From: Glaciecola sp.
Lineage (GTDB): Bacteria > Pseudomonadota > Gammaproteobacteria > Enterobacterales > Alteromonadaceae
DNA length: 64,000 nucleotides
Assembly: GCA_029246415.1 (NCBI GenBank)
Contig: JAQWNF010000023.1
Span: 186,001-250,000, forward strand
Direction of reading: 5' to 3'
The translations under genes were made by a program, and so were the position numbers. The notes under the pieces were generated by a model. That model saw nothing but the letters and a program-made list of their open reading frames with translations, made no database searches and was not told where the DNA came from. Of the stretch, positions 25,647-34,972 are shown piece after piece; positions within the stretch are counted from its first letter, which is position 1, and the number at the start of each line of letters is the position of its first letter.

Positions 25647-26725
25647 ACTCACTGTGTTTGAACATAGATACACAGTTGCCACAGGGCCATTACAAGGTGC
25701 AACATACCTTAGAATTAAATAAAGGTGTGATCGGTGTTTATGGCTGCTCAGGACAAGGTAAAACGACTTTATTAAAAATTATCGCTGGGCTGATTGATGT
25801 TAATCCCGATGCGCTGATGTGGGATCTACACACACATAGCGCCCAATCACCTGAAGTAAATCAAGCTGTATATCAAGCACAAACCCCTTATTTATTTGCA
25901 CATCTAACTGTCATCCAGAATCTACAACTGGTCCTCAGGCATGCAATGAAACCCTCTTTGTTTGCGTTTAATGATGTGATTAAGTGGTGCGCCATAGAAG
26001 ATTTACTTGAGCAACCCATCGTGACCTTATCTGGTGGTGAGCGCCAACGCGTTGCGTTTGCTCGTTCGTTATTATGTGGCAAACACCTTATATTACTAGA
26101 TGAGCCGTTTAGCGCAATTGATGTCAACATGCGTCAACGGCTGTTAGCGTTAGTTTTACATTTGCAACAAACAACGTCAGTTCGGTTTATTATGGTCAGC
26201 CATGCGTTATCTGAATTGGCGTTTATTTGTCATGAAATTATTGCACTAAGTGCAGGCAAAATAATGCAGTTCGGCGCTCCAAATCTGCATCTACAACAGG
26301 ACAATAAGCACTGTCCAGTCAGCTATCTAAGTCTGCAACAACCACAATATGATCCTCAATATAACCTGATAAAGTGGCAACTGAGCGCTGACATTGATTT
26401 TGATATTAATATTTATTCTGACGCGCTAAATCAAACTGACGAATCCGCAACGTCTTATCGGTGGTTAATTAACAGTGATACAATCACGCTGTCTTACGAG
26501 CAGCAAACGCAATCGAGTATTCTTAATCAGATCCCAGTTACAGTGACACATATCGAAACGTGTGAGCAGCATGTGATTGTCGAGCTTAGCGTGGCAGAGC
26601 AGCAATTATTGGTGAAAATTGCACATCTCGCTTATGCTAATTTATCGTCCGAGGACAGATTTAAACCAGGTGTATCAATGTGGGCACAGCTACCCCTGTG
26701 TTCGTTAAGTTCGAATTTACTTTAA
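25640..26725 (+). CDS. modC: Molybdate ABC transporter ATP-binding protein
   Basis: A 361-residue ATPase with Walker A GCSGQGKTT, signature LSGGERQR, Walker B LILLDEPFSAID and the switch His in VSHALSE. After about residue 290 a TOBE/MOP-like domain (QIPVTVTHIETCEQHVIVEL) would bind oxyanion for feedback control, as in other ModC proteins. It ends 9 bp inside the convergent moeB-like gene. No ModE gene is visible nearby. Confidence 0.93.
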   Translation: MLDSLCLNIDTQLPQGHYKVQHTLELNKGVIGVYGCSGQGKTTLLKIIAGLIDVNPDALMWDLHTHSAQSPEVNQAVYQAQTPYLFAHLTVIQNLQLVLRHAMKPSLFAFNDVIKWCAIEDLLEQPIVTLSGGERQRVAFARSLLCGKHLILLDEPFSAIDVNMRQRLLALVLHLQQTTSVRFIMVSHALSELAFICHEIIALSAGKIMQFGAPNLHLQQDNKHCPVSYLSLQQPQYDPQYNLIKWQLSADIDFDINIYSDALNQTDESATSYRWLINSDTITLSYEQQTQSSILNQIPVTVTHIETCEQHVIVELSVAEQQLLVKIAHLAYANLSSEDRFKPGVSMWAQLPLCSLSSNLL

Positions 26726-27517
26726 GTGACGACAAACACGACAGGCTAAATCGGGTTGAATATTTAATGTGTTAAATGTCATCGATAAGCCATCAATCAT
26801 GAGTAATTTTCCCGATAAGACTTCCCCAATAGATGCGATAGTTTTGATTGCTTCTGCGGCTTGAATACAACCAACCATACCCACAATAGGAGACAGCACC
26901 CCAGCTTCGGAACAGGTGAGTTTGGGTTGTGCAAATAACCTTGCGACACAAGCATAACAAGCTGTGTCAGGCTGCATTGTATAGGTCGATACTTGTCCTT
27001 CAAAGCGAATTGCCGCTCCTGATACCAAAGGTGTTTTTGTCGCGAAACAGGCTGCATTGACCCCTTGGCGACTATTTAGGTTATCAGTGCAATCTAGGAC
27101 AATATCATGTTGCGCGATTGTGTTGAGCAATGCTGCATCATCTAAACGTTGGGTAATAGAAGTAATGCTGACGTCAGAGTTGATCTGAGATAACGCTAAT
27201 TTAGCTGACTCAGTTTTTGCTACACCTACACGCCCCTCTGTATGAAGTACTTGGCGTTGCAAATTATTAAGCTCGACAACATCATCATCGACTAAGGTTA
27301 CCTGACCAAGCCCAGCAGCAACTAAGTATTGAGCAGCACTACAACCTAAGCCCCCTACCCCAATCACTAATACTCGGGCATTCCACAGCGCGGTTTGCCC
27401 ATCAATATCCATGCTAGGTAACATGATATGACGACTGTAACGCAGTAGTTGAGCATCGCTTAGCTCTTTATGGTTTTGGATGTGGCTTTTGCTTTTAATG
27501 TCGGTTGATGTGGTCAC
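26717..27517 (-). CDS. moeB: MoeB/ThiF-family adenylyltransferase
   Basis: A 266-residue E1-like enzyme with RYSRHIMLP at the start, the nucleotide loop VIGVGGLGCSAAQYL, DCTDNLNSR, and two CxxC zinc pairs (CYAC near the middle, CRVC at the end). MoeB adenylates the C-terminal glycine of MoaD before sulfur transfer; ThiF does the same for ThiS. Its place among moa and mod genes favours MoeB. The start codon is GTG at 27517. It is divergent from moaB and overlaps the modC end. Confidence 0.88.
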   Translation of the reverse strand: MTTSTDIKSKSHIQNHKELSDAQLLRYSRHIMLPSMDIDGQTALWNARVLVIGVGGLGCSAAQYLVAAGLGQVTLVDDDVVELNNLQRQVLHTEGRVGVAKTESAKLALSQINSDVSITSITQRLDDAALLNTIAQHDIVLDCTDNLNSRQGVNAACFATKTPLVSGAAIRFEGQVSTYTMQPDTACYACVARLFAQPKLTCSEAGVLSPIVGMVGCIQAAEAIKTIASIGEVLSGKLLMIDGLSMTFNTLNIQPDLACRVCRHLK

Positions 27518-27666
27518 TTGGCTTATCTCTCACTTGAAGTTGAGTTTGGTATATTAAATGCATATTCAATAGAAATTAAAAGATTAAATCGTTATATCAC
27601 TGTTGACGCACCATTTTGGTTCATCGGCAAATGAGAACAACAAATGACTAAAAGGTAACACGAGTA

Positions 27667-28260
27667 ATGAGCCATGCGCCAACCCCTACGCTAACCCCAC
27701 TGCATGTGGCGGTATTAACTTTATCCGATACCCGCATCCCTGATAATGATACATCAGGTGGCTACTTAGTTGAGCAATTGACTCAAGCTGGTCATGTCAT
27801 TGCGGATAAACAAATCGTCAAGGATGACAAGTATATAATGCGTGCAGTCGTATCACAATGGATTGCCAGTCCTCATATTCAAGCAATCATCACGACTGGT
27901 GGTACAGGCTTTACAGAACGGGATTGCACACCTGATGCGTTAAGTCCTTTGTTTGATAAAACCGTAGAAGGGTTTGGTGAAGTATTTCGTGCAGTATCAT
28001 TTACTGAAATAGGCTCTTCGACCATTCAATCACGCGCGATTGCAGGCATGGCAAATAAGACCGTAATATTCTGTTTACCTGGCTCTACTGGCGCATGCAA
28101 AACAGGCTGGACATTGATCCAACCACAACTCGATTCGACGCATCGCCCGTGTAACTTTGTCGCCCATTTAAAAGCGTCAACCACACCAATGTGTGTGTCT
28201 CGTGACTCCTCTAGCGGATCACAAGACGCTAAGAACACTGTACAACGAGGTTCGCAATGA
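27667..28260 (+). CDS. moaB: Molybdenum cofactor biosynthesis protein MoaB
   Basis: A 197-residue MoaB/Mog-type protein with VAVLTLSDTR, TSGGYLVEQL, ITTGGTGFTERDCTPDA and FCLPGSTGACKTGW. MoaB/Mog proteins adenylate molybdopterin ahead of molybdenum insertion, though E. coli MoaB itself has been found dispensable. With no mogA seen here, it may serve that step with MoeA. It has an extra tail of about 25 residues rich in Ser/Thr. It opens the moaBCDE operon and overlaps moaC by 4 bp. Confidence 0.92.
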   Translation: MSHAPTPTLTPLHVAVLTLSDTRIPDNDTSGGYLVEQLTQAGHVIADKQIVKDDKYIMRAVVSQWIASPHIQAIITTGGTGFTERDCTPDALSPLFDKTVEGFGEVFRAVSFTEIGSSTIQSRAIAGMANKTVIFCLPGSTGACKTGWTLIQPQLDSTHRPCNFVAHLKASTTPMCVSRDSSSGSQDAKNTVQRGSQ

Positions 28261-28757
28261 TGCAACCTGCAGGCGCATTAACCCATGTTGACGCCCAAGG
28301 TAATGCCAACATGGTGGATGTAACAGATAAAAAAATCACAGTTAGAACGGCCATCGCACAAGGCAAAATCGCCATGAGCGCAGCAACCATTCAAGCCATT
28401 ATCAACAACACCAATGCCAAAGGTGACGTGTTGTTAACCGCTAAAATAGCAGGGATCCAAGGAGCTAAACGCACCGCGGACTTAATCCCATTATGTCATC
28501 CGTTGGCGTTATCGAAAGTCGATATTGATATTGAGGTTGATGAAGTTAACGGTTGGTTATGCGTCACCGCAATGTGTAAATTATCAGGAAAAACTGGCGT
28601 TGAAATGGAAGCATTAACCGCAGTTAATGTAACATTATTAACCTTGTTTGATATGTGCAAAGCATCCGATCCGGCGATGCAATTATTTGATATTCATGTA
28701 CAACAAAAAACCGGCGGAAAGTCCGGTAATTGGCATTATCCAAAGGAGGGATCATGA
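28257..28757 (+). CDS. moaC: Cyclic pyranopterin monophosphate synthase MoaC
   Basis: A 166-residue protein, typical MoaC size. It has MVDVTDKKITVRTAIA, AKIAGIQGAKRTADLIPLCH, TGVEMEALTAVNVTLLT, and KTGGKSGNW. It rearranges the MoaA product to cPMP. ATGA overlaps link it to moaB upstream and moaD downstream. Confidence 0.96.
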   Translation: MMQPAGALTHVDAQGNANMVDVTDKKITVRTAIAQGKIAMSAATIQAIINNTNAKGDVLLTAKIAGIQGAKRTADLIPLCHPLALSKVDIDIEVDEVNGWLCVTAMCKLSGKTGVEMEALTAVNVTLLTLFDMCKASDPAMQLFDIHVQQKTGGKSGNWHYPKEGS

Positions 28758-29011
28758 TTCGAGTATTATTTTTTGGGCAGCTCAAAGAGCAACTAGAGTG
28801 TGCAGCACTGGATTTGGACGCTCAGTCTATCGCCACCCCGTCAACACTCGGCACGCTGTTAAACTATTTACAACATGCTTACCCACAATGGCGTGATCAA
28901 CTCCAAGATAAATCTATCTTAGGGGCGATTAATCAAACATTAGTCAGCAGTGAACATCGCTTAATAGACGGTGACGAAGTCGCTTTTTTCCCACCTGTTA
29001 CAGGAGGATGA
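28754..29011 (+). CDS. moaD: Molybdopterin synthase sulfur carrier subunit MoaD
   Basis: An 85-residue ubiquitin-like protein ending in PVTGG; the terminal Gly-Gly is adenylated by MoeB and carries the thiocarboxylate sulfur for MoaE. The ATG at 28754 is preceded by AAGGAGG and overlaps the moaC stop. A longer frame from 28730 lies inside moaC and is rejected. The body is more divergent than its neighbours but keeps the VRVLFFGQLKE-like start and the DGDEVAFFP turn. Confidence 0.93.
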   Translation: MIRVLFFGQLKEQLECAALDLDAQSIATPSTLGTLLNYLQHAYPQWRDQLQDKSILGAINQTLVSSEHRLIDGDEVAFFPPVTGG

Positions 29012-29012
29012 G

Positions 29013-29516
29013 ATGATTTCGGTACAATTCCAAGATTTTGATTTTGGTCATGAATATCAGCAATTAGCAGCCAATAATAGCAAAGATGGGGCCGTTGTAT
29101 GTTTTGTTGGGCTAGTAAGAGATTACAACCAAGCTCACAGTGTCACAGGGCTGCATTTAGAACATTATCCAGGAATGACGCACAAAGCCTTAGAGGATAT
29201 TGTGGCAGAGGCTAAAACCCGCTGGTCTTTAGGGCGTGTCAGGATCATTCATCGTGTTGGCGACTTAGGCATCTCAGATCAAATCGTGTTTGTCGGTGTC
29301 ACTAGTCGACATCGAGAAGCGGCATTTGCCGCTAATCAATTTATTATGGATTACTTAAAAAACTTCGCACCGTTTTGGAAAAAAGAACTCACCGTGGATG
29401 GGCCACGCTGGGTAGAAGCCCAAACTAAAGATCATGCGGCGCTTAGCCGTTGGCAATCAGCAGAAGTTGCGATCAATCAAGCCAAAAAATCATCGAATAA
29501 CGAAATAGTGACCTGA
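29013..29516 (+). CDS. moaE: Molybdopterin synthase catalytic subunit MoaE
   Basis: A 167-residue protein, close to the usual 150. It has GAVVCFVGLVRD, LHLEHYPGMTHKAL, IIHRVGDLGISDQIV and the active-site region FAPFWKKEL. With MoaD it adds the dithiolene sulfurs to cPMP. It starts 1 bp after the moaD stop with GGAGG upstream. Its last 40 bp overlap the end of the convergent moeA. Confidence 0.95.
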   Translation: MISVQFQDFDFGHEYQQLAANNSKDGAVVCFVGLVRDYNQAHSVTGLHLEHYPGMTHKALEDIVAEAKTRWSLGRVRIIHRVGDLGISDQIVFVGVTSRHREAAFAANQFIMDYLKNFAPFWKKELTVDGPRWVEAQTKDHAALSRWQSAEVAINQAKKSSNNEIVT

Positions 29517-30727
29517 TCACCGGCAGCATGCCCATTATTATCTTGTGCTAACACTACAAAGCAATTTGCACGACTTAGCGACGATAACATTCCAGAGCCT
29601 TGCGCAGCCAATGGCGTTACTATGACTTGCCCAGAGGCATCAACCGACCACACACCGCGCTGAAAATCAGTACGGCCAGGGCGTTTACGGATTGCAGTTT
29701 GCGTAATCGCGGTGAGCGTTTTTGGTGCAGGCATGGTCGCTCCAGCCAAGCGAAATAATGCAGGTAGTACAAGTTGATGAAACGTGACACTCGCAGATAC
29801 AGGGTTACCCGGTAATCCCATAAAGCAACTATTTGGCAGCTCTCCGAATGCAAATGGTTTGCCCGGTTTCATCGCAACTTTCCAAAATGCAGTACGTCCC
29901 ATTTCGTCTAAAACAGTTTTGGTATAATCTGCCTCACCAACTGATACGCCACCAGAACTGATGACGACATCTGCGTAGGCATCCGCTTGCGTAAAAGCTT
30001 CTTTAATCGCAGCTTTATCATCAGCAATGATCCCCAGAGATAGCACTTCAGCGCCAAAACGCATTAACAGTTGCTGCAATACCACCGAATTGGTTTCGTA
30101 TATATGCCCTGGGGCTAAAGGTTCACCTGGATAAGTCAACTCATTCCCCGTGGCTAAAATTGCTATTTTAAGCTTGCGCCACACATTAACTTCAGAACAA
30201 CCTAACGACGCTAACAGTCCAATATCAATGGCATTTAAACGATGCCCAGTTGTAAATACAACTTGCTGTTGAGCTATATCTTCTCCAGCACGGCGAATGT
30301 TTGCATCGAGCTTCACGGGTTTAGCTATCGTGACCGTCTGATTTTCGACTGTCGTTGACTCTTGCATGATAACCGCATCGGTACCAACAGGGATCATTGC
30401 TCCGGTCATGATCCGAATACATTCCCCGTGTGCTAGCTCACCAACAAATGGCCGACCAGCAAAGGACTCGCCGACTAATTTAAACTGCGTCAATAACTGA
30501 CTTTGCGCACAATTGGATAACCCTCTATCGCACAGCGCATAGCCATCCATTGCAGAATTATCGTACTGAGGTACATTAATCGGAGAAACCACATCTTGGG
30601 CCACAATGCGTTTGTCTGCATCGGCAATACTGATGGATTCAATCTCCTTTACCGGAGACATCGCATCCACTAATAATTGCAGAGCTTGGGTAACGGTTAA
30701 TAAATTAGGGGTAGAAAAACAATCCAT
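29477..30727 (-). CDS. moeA: Molybdopterin molybdenumtransferase MoeA
   Basis: A 416-residue enzyme, the usual MoeA length. It has VPQYDNSAMDGYAL, IRIMTGAMIPVGTDAVIMQE, ISSGGVSVGEADYTK, KPGKPFAFG and LPGNPVSASVTF. It inserts molybdenum into adenylated molybdopterin. It is convergent with moaBCDE and overlaps moaE by 40 bp. The next gene in its own reading direction upstream is the uncharacterised protein at 30768, 40 bp away, so those two may be co-transcribed. Confidence 0.95.
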   Translation of the reverse strand: MDCFSTPNLLTVTQALQLLVDAMSPVKEIESISIADADKRIVAQDVVSPINVPQYDNSAMDGYALCDRGLSNCAQSQLLTQFKLVGESFAGRPFVGELAHGECIRIMTGAMIPVGTDAVIMQESTTVENQTVTIAKPVKLDANIRRAGEDIAQQQVVFTTGHRLNAIDIGLLASLGCSEVNVWRKLKIAILATGNELTYPGEPLAPGHIYETNSVVLQQLLMRFGAEVLSLGIIADDKAAIKEAFTQADAYADVVISSGGVSVGEADYTKTVLDEMGRTAFWKVAMKPGKPFAFGELPNSCFMGLPGNPVSASVTFHQLVLPALFRLAGATMPAPKTLTAITQTAIRKRPGRTDFQRGVWSVDASGQVIVTPLAAQGSGMLSSLSRANCFVVLAQDNNGHAAGDQVTISLFDDFLA

Positions 30728-30767
30728 TCGTCATGTACCTTCATAGGGTGTATACGCAGATAATACC

Positions 30768-31853
30768 TTATTGTGAATCAGTAAAAAGCACTTTCTTTAA
30801 AATTGGCTTGTGACCTGCAACATGCTCATAGCGCTGTACGATATGTGCAGCTTGATGATCAGCCTGTAATACAGGAACGCGCGTCGCATCTACTTGTTGA
30901 TTAAATGCTTTGATATTAGCCATAAAAGAGGCTTCTTGGCGCCATTCTCGAGCTCGTATGGCAATGGATGTAGCACCAATTTCTGCCACATTAACCGAAC
31001 GGCTAAAACGCGTGAAACCGCGATAGGTAAAACGCTCAGCAACATGCTCATTACTCAATGTAATAAATTGCTGCATGAGTTGGTGATACAGAGTATTGGC
31101 ATTATCATCAGTGAGCACTAAGCTGAATTTTGCACCTGTAAATTCAGGGAAGAAATTACCAACGACGGTACCATAATCAGCTGTTTGAGCTTCAACCTGA
31201 CGCAATTCAATATCGGCAACAACACGCGTTGTATCTAATGCAATACATTGAGTTAAATGCAATTTTTGACCATCAAATTTAACCGCACCTAAGATTCGTT
31301 GTAACGCTTCTGGTTGCCATGCTTTATTTGTCGCAGGTTGAGCCGATGTATTAGTAGAGGTTGCAATTGTAGAAGCTAGCAGTGGTGTATCATGATGCCC
31401 ACTGAAAGGTGTGCTATGTTTACCGCTATGATTATCAAGCAACGTAAACACTTCACGGATCTCATGCTCTTTGGCTTTTTGAAGAGCTAAAAACACCGTT
31501 TGAATAATCTCTGCGCTAGGTAAGTTTTTCTCAACACGCCACTTGCGTCCATACACAATATGTAACGGGTTTGCTGCATTGTTTGTTTTGTAATTATCGC
31601 GCCCTAAAATGCCCACTTGTAACACTAATGAGCTTTCATCAATACTCACAAACACCGGATAGCGCTCGTCAAATTGAATATCATTGACAATATCAGACAC
31701 ACTTTTATGGGTGTGTTGATATTGCAAGTAATGTTGCGGGATGCATTGCTGTGATGGATTTATTGGGATCGATGGAGCACCTGAAATAGGCACCTCAGCA
31801 TCAGCATAGGCTAAAGGTAAAACTTGCTGTGCTGTTACAGTAAAATCATTCAT
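30768..31853 (-). CDS. Uncharacterised protein next to moeA
   Basis: I do not recognise this 361-residue protein. It has no signal peptide or membrane span. The N-terminal 50 residues are Pro/Gln-rich. A first block (VSIDESSLVLQVGILGRDN, YGRKWRVEKNLPSAEIIQT, FLALQKAKEHEIREVF) looks like an alpha/beta domain. A Ser/Thr/His-rich linker (about 165-195) follows, then a second block with an aromatic/basic stretch (TYRGFTRFSRSVN). ATG 31853 is preferred over 31877. It lies 40 bp upstream of moeA on the same strand, which hints at a link with molybdenum or nitrate metabolism, but position alone is weak evidence. Confidence 0.7.
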   Translation of the reverse strand: MNDFTVTAQQVLPLAYADAEVPISGAPSIPINPSQQCIPQHYLQYQHTHKSVSDIVNDIQFDERYPVFVSIDESSLVLQVGILGRDNYKTNNAANPLHIVYGRKWRVEKNLPSAEIIQTVFLALQKAKEHEIREVFTLLDNHSGKHSTPFSGHHDTPLLASTIATSTNTSAQPATNKAWQPEALQRILGAVKFDGQKLHLTQCIALDTTRVVADIELRQVEAQTADYGTVVGNFFPEFTGAKFSLVLTDDNANTLYHQLMQQFITLSNEHVAERFTYRGFTRFSRSVNVAEIGATSIAIRAREWRQEASFMANIKAFNQQVDATRVPVLQADHQAAHIVQRYEHVAGHKPILKKVLFTDSQ

Positions 31854-31932
31854 GATACGACACTCTATTATTATCATTAAATTCGTAACAAGGTACCGAT
31901 TTAACGAAAGAGCGCCGTCGAAAGATCATTTT

Positions 31933-34900
31933 TTATTTACTAAAACTGACCTTAAACAACATACTGTATAAAACCGGCACCGCAATTAAGGTCAGCACGG
32001 TCGCAAATGCTAAGCCGCCCATTATCGTCACCGCCATATCAGCGAAGAAACGGTCAAACAATAACGGAGCCATGCCCAGTATCGTGGTGATAGCAGCTAA
32101 CATAACTGGCCGAATACGGCTTAACGTTGCTTCAATAATGGATTGTCTAATATCTCCACTTTCTTCAACTTGCAAATCGATCTCTTCAATCAGCACGATA
32201 GCATTTTTAATCAGCATGCCAAATAAACTTAAAAAGCCCAATAACGACATAAAGCCAAACGGCATATCGGTTGCCAATAGACCAGCAACGACACCTACTA
32301 CAGCCATCGGCACAATCAACCATATGATCAGCGGCTGACGGACTTTACCAAACAACAACACCGAGATAATAAACATCAACAAGAAGCCTGCTGGTAAACC
32401 TTTACCTAACGCAGCTTGAGCTTCCCCTGCACTTTCGTATTCTCCGCCCCACTCCAGTTGATACCCCTCAGGTAAGTCAATCGATTCTATCTGAGGCTTG
32501 ATGCGCGCGAGTGCTTTACCTGCTGTATCATTGGAGCTAGGATCTGCATTAACAGTGATGGTACGTAAACGGTTACGTCGGTGTACTTGTACTTCTTCAC
32601 TGACCAACTCAACACCTTTAGAAACTTGTTGAAATGGCACATAAACACGTTGTTGACTGCTCCATACTTGGCTGTTGAGCAATGCATTTATGGCGCTATC
32701 TTCCAACCCTGACATTTTTGCTTTAATTGGGTATGTGTAATCGCCTTGTTGTACTTGACCGAGTTTTAGGCCATTACTCGCATATTGGATCGTGTCATTA
32801 AAATCAGATCGCGTGATCCCCGATACCCCAGCATTAAATGAATCAAAGTGCCCGTTAATCGCAAACCCTTTTTCACGCCAGTTATGTCTGACGTCAACAA
32901 TATTGCCATCAGCGCGCATAATACGTTGCGCTTGTTGCGCCAGATCTCTCAGCACAGATGCATCAGGCCCTGAAAAACGCGCAGCTAATTTAGCACCACC
33001 ACCGGGTCCAAACTGCATGCGTTCTAAATAAAAATCTGCATTGAGATCTAACAGACCAATATCCGCCATGAGCGCTTGGGATAAACCATCAATATCATCT
33101 TTATCTGCGACGCGGATCAACAACAAACCATAACTCTCGTTACGAGCTTGGGGTGCATACGTTAACGTAAAACGGTCCGCTCCACGTCCAACATAGCTCG
33201 TTACCGACTCAACTAAAGGGTTCGTCATAATGTATTGCTCTACTTTGTGGAGCTGTTGGTCAGTTTGACGGTTATCTTGATCTTGCGGCCCCCAATAATG
33301 GATAAAGAAAATAGGAGCATTAGAAGGTGGGAAAAATCCTTGTTTGACATAGCCAAAACTGGCATACGCTATTAAAGTGATGGCACACAATACAGTGATG
33401 GTGATCCAGCGAAAACGTAAACACACATGTAATATCGATAAAAACACTCGATAAAATAATGAACGTTCATCACTTTGATTACTGACATCATTCGCTTGAT
33501 ACAGGTACGCACCCAACAACGGGACTAAAGAAATTGCCAACACCCAACTGAGTAAAAGCGAAATCATAACAACGGCAAACAACGAATATAAAAACTCCCC
33601 TGTCGCATCATCCGATAACCCAATACCAGAAAAAGCAGCAATACCAATAATTGTTGCACCTAATAACGGCCACTGTGTGCGTTTTATAATATATTGTGCC
33701 GCAGTAATGGGAGTGTTACCAATCGCCACACGCAGCATCATTCCTTCGGCAATAACAATTGCATTATCAACTAGCATACCCATAGCTATGACCATCGCAC
33801 CTAATGAAATACGCTGTAATTGGATCCCCATTAGCCACATGATCAACAACGTACCCATCACCGTCACCAGTAATACAGCACCGACGACCACCCCAGATCG
33901 CCAGCCCATAAACATACATAGCGTCAGTGTGACAACCGCTACGGACATCACCAAATTCAGTAAAAATCCATCAACGGACTCGTCTACAATTTGGGCTTGG
34001 TCATAAATAGCCGTAAGGCTTATCCCGGCTGGTAATTGTGCTAATAAATGTCTTACTTTTGCATTTACCTCATGCCCTACATCAACAATATTGACACCCG
34101 CTAACGCCGATACTGCTAGAGTAATCGCAGGCTCACCTTGAAAGCGCACAATACTTGGCTGAATATCCACAGGCTCTAAGCGCAGTTGGGCAATATCTTT
34201 GATCTTAATTGAGCGGGTTGTCCCAGGTACAACTAATTCTAGATTATTTATTTCTTCTAATTGACGGGTAGGCTCTTCGACTACTAAGCGTATTTTTTTA
34301 CCGTTAACTTGAATACGGCTGCCACTAAACGGTTGCAGGTTATTGTTAAGCAACACCATCAAATCTGGAAACGACATGCCCAAACTAGATATCTGATAAG
34401 GGTCGACATAAATGACAATTTGTTCTTGAAGCACGCCGTTGACTTCAACTTTTGCTACCCCTTCTGTGGCTAATAACTCACGTCGTATTACGCGTGCAAA
34501 TTCGCGCATCTCATGGGGACTAAAATCACTGGCACTCAACGCATAATACAAGCCAAATACATCACCAAAATCATCATACACCACTGGCGTTTGCGCTCCA
34601 GAAGGTAATTCACCAGAAATATCTGATAAACGTTTACGTAATTCATCCCAAATCTGTGGTAACACATCACTATCATAAGTCGGCTTTACTTCGACAGTAA
34701 TATCAGATGAGCCAGGTGAAGATAATGAAAAAATTCGATGCAATTGCGGCATTTGTTGGATAGCAATTTCAAGCTGCTCTGTCACTTCAGCTTCAACTTG
34801 TTGTGCACTCGCTCCAGGGTATTGGGTAATTACTTTGACTTGTTTAATAGTAAAAGCAGGATCTTCCAAGCGCCCAATATTGTTTAGGGCAATCACCCCA

Positions 34901-34971
34901 CCAATTAAAAAAATAACGACAAATAACCATACATTGGTTGGAAAACGAAAAGAGTAACGGGTTAAGTCCAT
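31933..34971 (-). CDS. RND efflux transporter permease
   Basis: A 1012-residue inner-membrane pump with the AcrB-like plan: a first span, a large periplasmic loop (ITQYPGASAQQVEAEVTEQLE), a membrane block with GMLVDNAIVIAEG, a second loop and a second block with FLSLFGMLIKNAIVLIEEID and GMAPLLF. It exports drugs or other small molecules in a tripartite system with the fusion protein encoded 1 bp upstream; an outer-membrane TolC gene is not in the window. ATG 34971 is used; a longer frame to 35049 lies inside the partner gene. The sequence is nearer to the TriC/VexF-like branch than to AcrB (impression only). Confidence 0.92.
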   Translation of the reverse strand: MDLTRYSFRFPTNVWLFVVIFLIGGVIALNNIGRLEDPAFTIKQVKVITQYPGASAQQVEAEVTEQLEIAIQQMPQLHRIFSLSSPGSSDITVEVKPTYDSDVLPQIWDELRKRLSDISGELPSGAQTPVVYDDFGDVFGLYYALSASDFSPHEMREFARVIRRELLATEGVAKVEVNGVLQEQIVIYVDPYQISSLGMSFPDLMVLLNNNLQPFSGSRIQVNGKKIRLVVEEPTRQLEEINNLELVVPGTTRSIKIKDIAQLRLEPVDIQPSIVRFQGEPAITLAVSALAGVNIVDVGHEVNAKVRHLLAQLPAGISLTAIYDQAQIVDESVDGFLLNLVMSVAVVTLTLCMFMGWRSGVVVGAVLLVTVMGTLLIMWLMGIQLQRISLGAMVIAMGMLVDNAIVIAEGMMLRVAIGNTPITAAQYIIKRTQWPLLGATIIGIAAFSGIGLSDDATGEFLYSLFAVVMISLLLSWVLAISLVPLLGAYLYQANDVSNQSDERSLFYRVFLSILHVCLRFRWITITVLCAITLIAYASFGYVKQGFFPPSNAPIFFIHYWGPQDQDNRQTDQQLHKVEQYIMTNPLVESVTSYVGRGADRFTLTYAPQARNESYGLLLIRVADKDDIDGLSQALMADIGLLDLNADFYLERMQFGPGGGAKLAARFSGPDASVLRDLAQQAQRIMRADGNIVDVRHNWREKGFAINGHFDSFNAGVSGITRSDFNDTIQYASNGLKLGQVQQGDYTYPIKAKMSGLEDSAINALLNSQVWSSQQRVYVPFQQVSKGVELVSEEVQVHRRNRLRTITVNADPSSNDTAGKALARIKPQIESIDLPEGYQLEWGGEYESAGEAQAALGKGLPAGFLLMFIISVLLFGKVRQPLIIWLIVPMAVVGVVAGLLATDMPFGFMSLLGFLSLFGMLIKNAIVLIEEIDLQVEESGDIRQSIIEATLSRIRPVMLAAITTILGMAPLLFDRFFADMAVTIMGGLAFATVLTLIAVPVLYSMLFKVSFSK

Positions 34972-34972
34972 C

